Source of the DNA: Prevotellaceae bacterium
GTDB lineage: Bacteria; Bacteroidota; Bacteroidia; Bacteroidales; UBA932
Length of the DNA stretch: 6,369 nucleotides
Assembly: GCA_031273285.1 (NCBI GenBank)
Contig: JAISSE010000285.1
Coordinates: 1 to 6,369 of the forward strand
Reading direction: 5' to 3'
The notes below the pieces were generated by a model. That model saw only the letters and a list, made by a program, of their open reading frames with translations. It had not been told where the DNA came from and ran no database searches. A program made the translations under genes and the position numbers. Below, piece by piece: positions 1 through 6,369 of this stretch (the stretch's first letter is position 1; every line of letters starts with the position of its first letter).

Positions 1-761
1 GGCATACTTGCAAATATCGAACCCATTACCGACGAATAGATTATCGAATCGCACATCGACCCGCTTTGGTCAATGTCGAGAACGACCGTCCAGTCCCTGT
101 GTCTTTGAGAGCGTTCGAAGAAATAAAACTTTTCGGGAATCAAACGTCGTTTGTCCGAATCATAGTTTTTCAGATTGCGATTTATTGTTCGTTTCCAATC
201 TATTGACGAAAAATTACTTACGGGTGAATGTGCTTTTCTGTTAAGCGCTCCGGACACAGCCCTCCGCAAATCCGTATCCATACGTTTCATGATTTCATCG
301 ACAACGCTGCGTACCAGTTCTCTCGCTGTTTCTTTCGATTTTTCGGGTATTTGCCCTTTCAGCGCCATAAGAGTTCCCACCATGGCAATATCGGGTTTGA
401 CATTTCGCAGGGTTTCCGGTTCGAACAATAGTCCGGTCAATCCCTTACGCTCAATTGCATCCGACTGTATCACACTCACCACATCCTGCGGAAAAAACGT
501 GCGTATATCCGTCAGCCATTTTGCCAGATTCGTCATGCGGCTTTTACCGCCTCCCTGCTTCGATTTGTTTCTGTCGCTACTGCCTCCGCTTTCTTCGGCG
601 TCGTATATGGCAGCCAGAGCGGCATCCATAATCGACTGTTCCTCAGTCAGTGCGACGTCGGCAAAAGCCTGCGAATCGTTTCCGAGTATCAGTCTCCAGT
701 GAGCCATTCGTGTATCCAATTCGTCATTATTCATATCTTCGGATACCGTTTCCCATGCCAT
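1..761 (-). CDS. VWA domain protein, CoxE/YehP-like (3' end outside window)
   Basis: The start and 253 complete codons are present; the gene runs off the left edge. Residues 19-27 (MAHWRLILG), a Gly/Ser/Lys-rich linker at about 57-74, the stretch around 80-105 (LAKWLTDIRTFFPQDVVSVI) and the segment with DWKRTINRNLKNY (188-200) resemble what I recall of the YehP-type family of VWA proteins. The VWA domain begins near residue 224, and its metal-binding MIDAS motif DxSxS is seen as D231-Q-S-G-S235. Such proteins usually work with MoxR-type AAA+ ATPases in metal- or complex-maturation chaperone systems in the cytoplasm; no ATPase lies in the window. The start at 761 is chosen because an in-frame TAA sits at 770-768; ATGs at 734 and 707 are alternatives. 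The gene starts 13 bases after the M3 peptidase stop and has no visible promoter of its own, so co-transcription is likely. The family call is firm for VWA, less so for the subfamily. Its substrate is unknown. Confidence 0.85.
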   Translation of the reverse strand, partial: MAWETVSEDMNNDELDTRMAHWRLILGNDSQAFADVALTEEQSIMDAALAAIYDAEESGGSSDRNKSKQGGGKSRMTNLAKWLTDIRTFFPQDVVSVIQSDAIERKGLTGLLFEPETLRNVKPDIAMVGTLMALKGQIPEKSKETARELVRSVVDEIMKRMDTDLRRAVSGALNRKAHSPVSNFSSIDWKRTINRNLKNYDSDKRRLIPEKFYFFERSQRHRDWTVVLDIDQSGSMCDSIIYSSVMGSIFASM

Positions 762-774
762 TAACAGTTAATAA

Positions 775-2910
775 TCAGTTCAAACCTCTTTTTTCCAGTA
801 AATATTTCACATTCGGTTCCGCACCTCTGAATGTTTTGTACATCGCCATGGGGTCTTTTGTTCCACCGTTTTCGAGAATATTTTTGCGGAAAGAGGTTGC
901 AATATCCCTGTTGAAAATATCTCCGCTATCCTTGAAGGCGGCAAATGCGTCGCTGTCAAGAACTTCAGCCCAGATATAGCTGTAATATCCGGCAGAATAG
1001 CCTCCCGAAAAGATATGCTGGAAATATGTCGTTCGGTAACGGGAAGCAATTTGAGGAATCAACCCGATCGCATCCATTTTTGTTTTTTCAAATTCGGCGG
1101 TATTTACCTGCTCTTTATCGGTAAGTGTGTGATATTCCATGTCAAGAATAGACGCCGCCAGATATTCGACCGTAGCAAAACCCTGATTGAATTTAGATGC
1201 GTCTTCCATCTTTTTGACTAATTCGTCCGGTATTATTTCTCCTGTTTTATAATGTGTTGCATAGAGATTCAGCATGTCTTTTTCGAACGCCCAGTTTTCC
1301 ATTATCTGTGACGGCAGTTCGACAAAATCGCGGGGGACGGAAGTTCCCGACAGACTGTAATACTGTGTATTAGCCAGCAAACCGTGCAGAGCGTGACCAA
1401 ATTCGTGGAAAAACGTTTCGACTTCGTCGGTAGTCAAAAGCGCAGGAGTGTCGTCCGAAGGTCGTGTGAAATTGCACACAATGGAAATCAGCGGAGGCAC
1501 ACGTTTTCCGTCTTTTTTCGATTCTTTTCTGTACGACGTCATCCATGCGCCGCTTTTTTTCGATTCTCTCGGATGAAAGTCCATAAACAAAAGTCCCAGA
1601 TGCGAGCCGTCGCTGTCTTTAACCTCAAATACAACAACTTCGGGATGATATACGGGAACATTTTTCGCTTCCTCGAAAGTCAGTCCGTACAATTTGTTGC
1701 ACAAGGTAAAAATTCCCTGACGGACATTTTCAAGTCTGAAATACGGACGCAAAGCCTCTGCGTCCAAATTGTATTTTTCCCGACGCACTTTTTCCGCATA
1801 ATATTGCCAGTCCCATGCCTCAAGTTTCTGACCTTTACTCTCTTTGTCAATTAATTGCTGCATCTGGGCGGCTTCGTTTTCGGCAACTTTGAGCGCGGGC
1901 GTCCATAATTCGGCAAGAAATTTATTGACCGCTTCGGGGGTTTTTGCCATCGTTTCTTCCAAAATATAGGAAGCGTGATTTTTGTATCCGAGCAAATTCG
2001 CCTTTTCTGCTCTCAGGGATGCAATTTCGGCGGCTATCGCGTTGTTATCCAGGTCATCTCCATTATCGCATTTGTTGATATAACCCTTATAAATTATTTC
2101 GCGTAATTTTCTGTTATCGCAATATTGAAGAAAAGGTAAAGCGCTGGGATTATGCAGTGTAAAACGCCATTTCCCGTCCAGACCCTTCGATTTTGCCGAT
2201 GCTTCGGCTGCCGCTATCGACGATGCCGGAAGACCGCTCAAATCGGCTTTTTTGTCTATAATCAACTCAAACTTATTGTTTTCGGCGAGTAAATTTTGTC
2301 CGAACTTGACAGTCAGAACCGATAACCGTTCATTGATTTCCCTCAAACGCGCCTGCCGGTCGGGGTCAAGATCTATACCGCTGCGGATAAATGCCTTGTA
2401 TGTTTTTTCCAGAAGTTTTGTCTGTTCTTCGTTCAGTTTGAACGACGCCTGATTGTCGAACACGGCTTTAACTCTGGCAAACAGCTCCTTGTTCATATAA
2501 ATATCGTCTCCGTGTCCGGAAAGCAGTGGCGATATTTTTCTGCTGATTTCTTCCAGTTCCTCGTTCGTATTTGCCGAAGTCAGGCAGGAAAACACAGTAT
2601 TTACCCTGTTCAGCAGTTCCCTGCTGTTTTCCAGAGCTTCGACAGTATTGACAAAAGACGGTTTCGCCTTTTGATTTGTTATTTTTTCGATATTCGCCTT
2701 TTGATTTGCCATACCCGCCTCAAATGCCGGCATATAATGCTCCGGTTTGATGGAGTCGAACGGAGGAACATTGAAAGGAGTATTGTACTCGTTGAAAAAA
2801 GGGTTATCGCCTGCAGGCAAGGCTGCCTGTTCGGGTGCTTTGTCGGCAGAGCCGCAACCCGACAATATCATACCTGATAAAATCATTGGAAACAAATATT
2901 TTAATTTCAT
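775..2910 (-). CDS. dcp: M3 family zinc metallopeptidase, peptidyl-dipeptidase Dcp-like lipoprotein
   Basis: This is a 711-residue protein that probably releases C-terminal dipeptides from oligopeptides, as Dcp does. The N-terminus has a short basic and hydrophobic signal with lipobox L16-S-G-C19, so the mature protein should be anchored by lipid on the periplasmic side of the inner membrane or in the outer membrane. The family N-terminal region starts at about residue 36 (NPFFNEYN, PPFDSIKPEHYMPAFEAGM). The catalytic motif HEFGH is at 502-506 (zinc ligands H502 and H506, base E503), with the third ligand E531 in DFVELPSQ. H632 and the tyrosine-rich GGYSAGYYSY at 636-645 form the substrate-binding end typical of M3. 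The C-terminus FRGAEPNVKYLLEKRGLN is Dcp-like. The reading frame continues upstream to a TTG at 2931, but ATG at 2910 gives the clean signal peptide and was preferred. Length is close to that of E. coli Dcp (about 680) plus the signal. Oligopeptidase A is the alternative name. The gene is intact. Confidence 0.93.
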   Translation of the reverse strand: MKLKYLFPMILSGMILSGCGSADKAPEQAALPAGDNPFFNEYNTPFNVPPFDSIKPEHYMPAFEAGMANQKANIEKITNQKAKPSFVNTVEALENSRELLNRVNTVFSCLTSANTNEELEEISRKISPLLSGHGDDIYMNKELFARVKAVFDNQASFKLNEEQTKLLEKTYKAFIRSGIDLDPDRQARLREINERLSVLTVKFGQNLLAENNKFELIIDKKADLSGLPASSIAAAEASAKSKGLDGKWRFTLHNPSALPFLQYCDNRKLREIIYKGYINKCDNGDDLDNNAIAAEIASLRAEKANLLGYKNHASYILEETMAKTPEAVNKFLAELWTPALKVAENEAAQMQQLIDKESKGQKLEAWDWQYYAEKVRREKYNLDAEALRPYFRLENVRQGIFTLCNKLYGLTFEEAKNVPVYHPEVVVFEVKDSDGSHLGLLFMDFHPRESKKSGAWMTSYRKESKKDGKRVPPLISIVCNFTRPSDDTPALLTTDEVETFFHEFGHALHGLLANTQYYSLSGTSVPRDFVELPSQIMENWAFEKDMLNLYATHYKTGEIIPDELVKKMEDASKFNQGFATVEYLAASILDMEYHTLTDKEQVNTAEFEKTKMDAIGLIPQIASRYRTTYFQHIFSGGYSAGYYSYIWAEVLDSDAFAAFKDSGDIFNRDIATSFRKNILENGGTKDPMAMYKTFRGAEPNVKYLLEKRGLN

Positions 2911-2967
2911 GTCTATATATCTTTTATTCAATTATTACTATCGAATATTTCTTTTAACTTTTCGCTG

Positions 2968-2998
2968 CAAATGTAGTGATTAATATTGAATCTGCAAA
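2968..2998 (-). promoter_or_regulatory. Bacteroidota-type promoter of the M3 peptidase gene
   Basis: On the minus strand, TTTG (2998-2995) is followed after 19 bases by TACATTTG (2975-2968). This matches the -33/-7 arrangement TTTG-N19-21-TAnnTTTG known for Bacteroides primary sigma factor promoters. Transcription would begin near 2960, giving a leader of about 50 bases before the ATG at 2910. The -33 element lies inside a 7-base A/T tract that directly abuts the long inverted repeat. Confidence 0.75.
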
Positions 2999-3001
2999 AA
3001 A

Positions 3002-3186
<185 letters not shown>

Positions 3187-3202
3187 ATTTTCGGGTTTGG
3201 GA

Positions 3203-3226
3203 TATTAAAAAAATACGTTTTTAATA
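3203..3226. repeat. Small AT-rich dyad upstream of IMP dehydrogenase
   Basis: The arms TATTAAAAA (3203-3211) and TTTTTAATA (3218-3226) are perfectly complementary around a 6-base loop. The stem is almost all A/T, so it is more plausible as a protein-binding dyad or chance than as a terminator. It lies about 75 bases upstream of the promoter -7 element. Confidence 0.35.
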
Positions 3227-3301
3227 AATTGATTAAAAAAGATATAGCAGAACAAAGAAAAAAAAATCCGCTGATTTCGGTAAAATTAGCATAATAAGAA
3301 C

Positions 3302-3309
3302 TAACTTTG
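3302..3309 (+). promoter_or_regulatory. Bacteroidota -7 element for the guaB operon
   Basis: TAACTTTG is a perfect match to TAnnTTTG and lies 24 bases upstream of the ATG at 3334. The -33 element is not clean: the nearest candidate is TTTCGG at 3275-3280, with spacing slightly longer than usual. The leader would be only about 15-20 bases and has no Shine-Dalgarno site. Confidence 0.6.
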
Positions 3310-3333
3310 TGCGAAATTTAATATCTATTTCGT

Positions 3334-4830
3334 ATGGCGATTTATATAGATGATGTTTCAAGAACTTTCGGAGAATATTTGTTTATTCCCGGACTGACGA
3401 CAAAGCACTGCACTCCTGCCGGTGTGTCGTTGAAAACGCCCCTTGTAAAGTACAAAGCAGCAGATAACGAAGCATCTGCCCTGGAATTGAATATTCCGTT
3501 TGTGTCGGCGATTATGCAGTCGGTTTCGGGACCCGAACTCGCGATAGAGTTAGCCCGTAACGGGGGACTGTCGTTTGTGTTTGCTTCTCAATCCATTGAC
3601 ACCCAAGCCGAGATGGTCAGGAAAGTGAAGAAATTCAAAGCCGGCTTTGTGGTGAGCGACTCGAACCTCAAACCGGACAATACTTTGAACGATGTGATTG
3701 ATCTGGTGAACAAAACCGGACATTCCACAATCGGGATTACTCACGACGGCAGTCCAAACGGAAAATTACTCGGACTGATAACAAGCCGCGACTACAGACC
3801 GGAAAAAGATGACCCGAATACCAAGGTCGAAGAATTTATGACGCCGTTCAAGACGCTGATTACCGGAGAACTCGGAATCACTCTGACGGATGCCAATCAG
3901 ATTATCTGGGACAACAAACTGAATACCCTGCCGATAATAGACGCCAACAACAATCTGGCATATTTCGTATTCAGAAAGGATTATGACAATCACAGGGAAA
4001 ATCCCAACGAACTTTCGGGAAAAGACAAAACTCTGCTGGTCGGTGCAGGCATCAATACCCGTGATTATAAGGAACGTGTCCCGGCGCTTGTGGAAGCGGG
4101 AGCGGACGTGCTGTGCATCGATTCGTCGGACGGATATTCGGAATGGCAAAAGGAAACGCTTTTATGGGTGAAAAAAAATTATGCGGACATACCGACGGGC
4201 GCAGGAAATGTGGTCGATAAGGAGGGATTCGATTTTCTGGCGAACGCCGGAGCCGATTTTGTCAAAGTCGGCATCGGAGGAGGCTCAATCTGCATTACCC
4301 GCGAACAGAAAGGCATAGGCAGAGGGCAGGCGACTTCGCTCATTGACGTCGCAAAAGCCCGCGATGAATATCTGAAAACTACGGGTTACTATATCCCCGT
4401 TTGCAGCGACGGCGGACTGGTTCATGATTATCACATGGTTCTGGCTCTTGCCATGGGTGCGGATTTTCTGATGATGGGAAGATATTTCGCCCGTTTCGAC
4501 GAATCGCCGACAAAAAAACTGCGGATCGGCAACAATTATGTCAAGGAATATTGGGGCGAAGGCTCGAACCGCGCTCAAAACTGGCAGCGTTACGACACCG
4601 GCGGCGCCGAATCGCTGAAATTCGAGGAAGGGGTTGACAGCTATGTCCCGTATGCCGGAAAACTGAAAGACAATCTGGATATTACACTGTCAAAAATCAA
4701 AGCGACAATGTGCAGCTGCGGAGCCGTAACAATCGACGAATTGCAGCGGAAGGCAAAAATAACTCTGGTTTCATCGACAAGTATCGTGGAAGGCGGCGCT
4801 CATGATGTGATTCTTAAAGATCAGGGATAA
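3334..4830 (+). CDS. guaB: IMP dehydrogenase (inosine-5'-monophosphate dehydrogenase)
   Basis: This 498-residue enzyme oxidises IMP to XMP with NAD+, the committed step of guanine nucleotide synthesis in the cytoplasm. The TIM barrel is split by two CBS domains at about 104-165 and 166-220. Catalytic C320 lies in [15 protein letters not shown] (313-327), the IMP-binding CSDGG is at 357-361, the NAD-side D263 is in [11 protein letters not shown], and the mobile flap carries R419-Y420 in NWQRYDTGG. The C-terminal stretch with [17 protein letters not shown] (476-492) is intact. The flap sequence and residue numbering are nearly those of Tritrichomonas foetus IMPDH (C319, R418-Y419 from memory), not of E. 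coli GuaB (488 residues, C305). A suitable promoter sits just upstream, and a small membrane protein gene follows after 3 bases. The gene is complete with no missing catalytic residue. Confidence 0.97.
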   Translation: MAIYIDDVSRTFGEYLFIPGLTTKHCTPAGVSLKTPLVKYKAADNEASALELNIPFVSAIMQSVSGPELAIELARNGGLSFVFASQSIDTQAEMVRKVKKFKAGFVVSDSNLKPDNTLNDVIDLVNKTGHSTIGITHDGSPNGKLLGLITSRDYRPEKDDPNTKVEEFMTPFKTLITGELGITLTDANQIIWDNKLNTLPIIDANNNLAYFVFRKDYDNHRENPNELSGKDKTLLVGAGINTRDYKERVPALVEAGADVLCIDSSDGYSEWQKETLLWVKKNYADIPTGAGNVVDKEGFDFLANAGADFVKVGIGGGSICITREQKGIGRGQATSLIDVAKARDEYLKTTGYYIPVCSDGGLVHDYHMVLALAMGADFLMMGRYFARFDESPTKKLRIGNNYVKEYWGEGSNRAQNWQRYDTGGAESLKFEEGVDSYVPYAGKLKDNLDITLSKIKATMCSCGAVTIDELQRKAKITLVSSTSIVEGGAHDVILKDQG

Positions 4831-4833
4831 GGC

Positions 4834-5058
4834 ATGAAACTGTTTATTGTTACCTTCGTGGCGCTTGTTCTGTGCATTGCGGGTCTCGGCATCCGTATCT
4901 GGATAAAGGGCGAATTTATCGAAACCGAAACAGGACGCAATAAAAACATGAAAAAATTGGGTATCAACTGCGTGAAAAATGAAGAAATGGAACAGCATAA
5001 CAGCAGTTGTGCATGCTCCGGCTGTTCGTTTTTCAGCGCGTGCAGTAAAAAATCCTGA
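4834..5058 (+). CDS. Small cysteine-rich membrane-anchored protein, unknown function
   Basis: The product has 74 residues. An N-terminal hydrophobic helix (about residues 3-24, IVTFVALVLCIAGLGIRIWI) is followed by a short polar tail with five cysteines: C46, C59, C61, C64 and C70, arranged C-x12-C-x-C-x2-C-x5-C. Another cysteine, C14, lies in the helix. The tail could bind a metal or an iron-sulfur cluster, or form disulfides; which side of the membrane it faces is not clear. The architecture (one helix plus a short Cys-rich tail) recalls NqrM, the small maturation factor of the Na+-NQR complex, but I do not see a convincing sequence match and do not assign that role. It begins 3 bases after the guaB stop, so it is probably translated from the same transcript. 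I consider it real because of the tight spacing, the helix and the cysteine pattern. Confidence 0.72.
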   Translation: MKLFIVTFVALVLCIAGLGIRIWIKGEFIETETGRNKNMKKLGINCVKNEEMEQHNSSCACSGCSFFSACSKKS

Positions 5059-5078
5059 ATTTTATTTCACTGATTTTT

Positions 5079-5119
5079 AATATTTTGAAAAATAATTGAA
5101 AATATTTTGAAATATTTTG
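5079..5119. repeat. AT-rich direct repeats AATATTTTG upstream of the blaI-like promoter
   Basis: AATATTTTG occurs at 5079-5087, 5101-5109 and 5111-5119, with starts 22 and 10 bases apart, that is about two turns and one turn of helix. Such phased AT tracts can bend DNA or act as an upstream promoter element. Base composition alone could also explain them. Confidence 0.4.
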
Positions 5120-5149
5120 TTGTTTTGTTACGAAAGTTTCGTAACTTTG
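5120..5149 (+). promoter_or_regulatory. Bacteroidota-type promoter of the blaI-M56 operon
   Basis: TTG at 5120-5122 (within TTTTGTTG) is separated by 19 bases from TAACTTTG at 5142-5149, a perfect TAnnTTTG element. Transcription should start near 5155-5160, giving a very short leader before the ATG at 5169. The space between the two promoter elements is largely filled by the first operator dyad, so a bound repressor would block the polymerase. Confidence 0.75.
5127..5145. promoter_or_regulatory. Operator dyad 1, probable BlaI-like repressor site
   Basis: GTTACGAAAGTTTCGTAAC is a perfect 19-base palindrome (9+1+9, centre at 5136). It lies between the -33 and -7 elements and overlaps the start of the -7. 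BlaI/MecI repressors autoregulate by binding dyads in their own promoters; their known sites have TACA/TGTA cores, while here the half-site is TTACGAAA. Assignment to the adjacent repressor is by position. Confidence 0.8.
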
Positions 5150-5163
5150 CGAAAAATTCGTAA
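5147..5163. promoter_or_regulatory. Operator dyad 2, degenerate copy of dyad 1
   Basis: TTGCGAAAAATTCGTAA matches the 17-base core of the first dyad (5128-5144) at 14 of 17 positions. It is an imperfect palindrome: two of its eight base pairs are mismatched. Its centre (5155) is exactly 19 bases from that of dyad 1, and it covers the expected transcription start. Two tandem dyads of unequal quality suggest binding of two repressor dimers. Confidence 0.65.
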
Positions 5164-5168
5164 GTATT

Positions 5169-5540
5169 ATGAGTACATATTTGGAAAAGTTGACAAAACA
5201 GGAAGAAGAAGCGATGCTGGCTATCTGGAGGACGGGAAAAGGCGTTGTCCGCAATTTTTTGGACAATCACGCCAAACCCCTGCCCCACTATAACACGCTG
5301 GTATCGACAATAAAAAATCTGGAAAAGAAGGGTTATGTCGCGCACAGGCAGGTGGGCAACGTAAACGAATATTTTGCGATTGCGGATGAAACGGAGTATA
5401 AAAAGCAATTTTTAACAACCGTCGTTCAGAATCATTTTTCAAATTCGTACAAGGAACTTGTAACTTTTTTTGCCGAAGAAAAACAGATTTCCGCAAACGA
5501 TTTGCAGGAAATAATCAATTTAATCGAAAATAAAAAATGA
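5169..5540 (+). CDS. BlaI/MecI-family transcriptional repressor
   Basis: The 123-residue product matches the BlaI/MecI/CopY family in length and layout. A winged helix-turn-helix occupies about residues 7-72: LTKQEEEAMLAIW forms the first helix, HYNTLVSTIKNLEKKGYVAH (40-59) contains the recognition helix and leads into the wing. A C-terminal helical dimerisation part follows (about 76-120). In BlaI and MecI induction depends on cleavage at an Asn-Phe bond in this region; here the corresponding segment reads LVTFFAEEKQIS (97-108), so a phenylalanine is kept at F100/F101 but the preceding Asn is not. It should bind the two dyads directly upstream and repress its own operon. It overlaps the M56 gene by ATGA, the usual regulator-sensor arrangement. 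Named blaI genes are tied to beta-lactam resistance; no such gene is visible here, so I leave the symbol empty. Confidence 0.93.
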   Translation: MSTYLEKLTKQEEEAMLAIWRTGKGVVRNFLDNHAKPLPHYNTLVSTIKNLEKKGYVAHRQVGNVNEYFAIADETEYKKQFLTTVVQNHFSNSYKELVTFFAEEKQISANDLQEIINLIENKK

Positions 5541-6369
5541 ACGGACTGCTGATATATCTGCTGAAAGCGGCAACAATCCAGTGCCTGCTGCTGCTCTGTT
5601 ACCGGCTGTGGATGCGGCGGGACACCTTTTATGAAATGGTACGGTATTATTTTATGGCGGGATTGATATTTTCGTACATCGCGCCGCTTGTGGGGTTCGA
5701 CTTCAGGATTTTACCACCGTTACAGAATAATGTCGTTCAAGTGCCTTATTTCATACAAACGGCTGTGATTTTGGATATTCCGGTGATGAATCAACCGACC
5801 CCGCAGTGGTGGCGGCAGTATTCGCTTGCGGATATTTTGACGGTGATTTCGCTTGCCGGTACGGCGATTATGCTGATTCGTTTCATAATACAATATTTAA
5901 GTCTCGGTCGCCTGCACGTCTGTCGGCAGCATAAATATAAAACATACAGAATATTAAATGTCGATATACCGATAAAACCGTTTTCATTCGGGAAACGTAT
6001 TTACATCAATCCCAAACTGCACGGCGCCGAAGAATCGGATGCAATTATCAGGCACGAAGCGATACACGTGCGTCAGTATCACAGCATAGACATAATCGTT
6101 GCCGCCATTAACCGCAGCGTATTCTGGTGGAATCCTTTCGTGTGGATTCTTAACGGCAATATCCGTAACAATCTGGAATATATCGTTGATAACGAGATGC
6201 TGCGGGACGGTATCGACCGGAAACACTATCAGTATCATCTGGTAAACGTCAGTAAACTGACCTGTCCGAACGGTATAGCCAATTATTTTAATTCACATAA
6301 TTTAAAAAAACGTATAGAGATGATGAACAAAGAAAAAACGCAGTCCGTTCATAAGATGAAATGGCTGCT
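5537..6369 (+). CDS. M56 family membrane metallopeptidase, BlaR1/MecR1-like (3' end outside window)
   Basis: The ATG at 5537 overlaps the repressor's TGA stop (ATGA), so the two are translationally coupled. 277 complete codons are present before the right edge. Predicted membrane helices are at about 2-22, 36-54 and 97-120; a cytoplasmic zinc protease domain follows with H173-E-A-I-H177 and a third ligand at E214 in NNLEYIVDNE, preceded by FWWNPFVWIL (196-205), all hallmarks of M56. The sequence KKRIEMMNKEKT (257-268) and the start of a likely fourth helix (KMKWL) resemble the end of the peptidase domain in Bacteroidota members. In BlaR1/MecR1 this protease is activated by an extracellular sensor and leads to cleavage of the partner repressor. 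The sensor part, if any, lies beyond the window, so the inducing signal is unknown. A D218-N-E variation next to the zinc ligand was noted; the family often has an acidic pair here. Confidence 0.93.
   Translation, partial: MNGLLIYLLKAATIQCLLLLCYRLWMRRDTFYEMVRYYFMAGLIFSYIAPLVGFDFRILPPLQNNVVQVPYFIQTAVILDIPVMNQPTPQWWRQYSLADILTVISLAGTAIMLIRFIIQYLSLGRLHVCRQHKYKTYRILNVDIPIKPFSFGKRIYINPKLHGAEESDAIIRHEAIHVRQYHSIDIIVAAINRSVFWWNPFVWILNGNIRNNLEYIVDNEMLRDGIDRKHYQYHLVNVSKLTCPNGIANYFNSHNLKKRIEMMNKEKTQSVHKMKWL

Noticed and set aside
175..702. Plus-strand open frame of 175 codons
   Set aside because: It lies antisense to the VWA gene, whose protein shows family motifs including the MIDAS; the antisense translation has no recognisable domain.
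1384..1854. Plus-strand open frame of 156 codons
   Set aside because: It is antisense to the core of the M3 peptidase, including the HEFGH region, and its arginine- and phenylalanine-rich translation looks like a shadow.
2911..2931. TTG start at 2931 giving a 718-residue peptidase
   Set aside because: The ATG at 2910 places the signal peptide and lipobox at the normal distance from the N-terminus; the extra seven residues would add nothing typical.
3766..4149. Minus-strand open frame of 127 codons
   Set aside because: It is antisense to the IMP dehydrogenase CBS and barrel region and has no family features.
5059..5100. Intrinsic terminator after the small cysteine-rich gene
   Set aside because: The stretch is AT-rich with T-runs but shows no GC-containing stem, so readthrough to the repressor operon cannot be excluded and no terminator is called.

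Overview
The window looks like a chromosomal segment of a member of the Bacteroidota, probably Bacteroidales. Three gene starts are preceded by the Bacteroidota-type -7 promoter element TAnnTTTG, two of them with a well-placed TTG/TTTG -33 element. Clear Shine-Dalgarno sites are absent. The gene families also fit: a lipidated Dcp-type M3 peptidase, a BlaI/M56 pair, and an IMP dehydrogenase of the form shared with Tritrichomonas. This assignment is inferred from signals and protein families, not from a database match.

Left part (1-2910, minus strand): two closely spaced genes. A Dcp-like zinc metallopeptidase of family M3 with a lipoprotein signal peptide (2910-775) is followed after 13 bases by the start of a CoxE/YehP-like von Willebrand A protein (761 down to the left edge, where it is cut just after its MIDAS motif). 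They may be co-transcribed, although their functions have no obvious link.

Middle (2911-3333): a 423-base divergent intergenic region. It carries the peptidase promoter, a striking inverted repeat of 66-base arms (65 of 66 paired, 48-base loop) with CTCTCAA-type heptads at its outer ends, a small AT-rich dyad, and the promoter of the next gene.

Right of centre (3334-5058, plus strand): an IMP dehydrogenase gene (guaB; the GMP branch of purine synthesis), and 3 bases downstream a 74-residue cysteine-rich membrane-anchored protein of unknown function. The tight spacing suggests one operon.

Right end (5059-6369, plus strand): an AT-rich spacer with a Bacteroidota promoter overlapped by two tandem dyads with 19-base centre spacing, then a BlaI/MecI-type repressor gene and, overlapping it by ATGA, an M56 (BlaR1/MecR1-like) membrane metallopeptidase gene cut by the window edge. 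By analogy with blaI-blaR1, the repressor probably binds the two dyads and shuts off its own operon, and the membrane peptidase relieves that repression on an unknown signal. No beta-lactamase or other obvious target gene is visible.

No rRNA, tRNA, CRISPR array, transposase gene or phage gene was seen. The most unusual items are the long inverted repeat, the tandem operator, and the small cysteine-rich protein coupled to IMP dehydrogenase.
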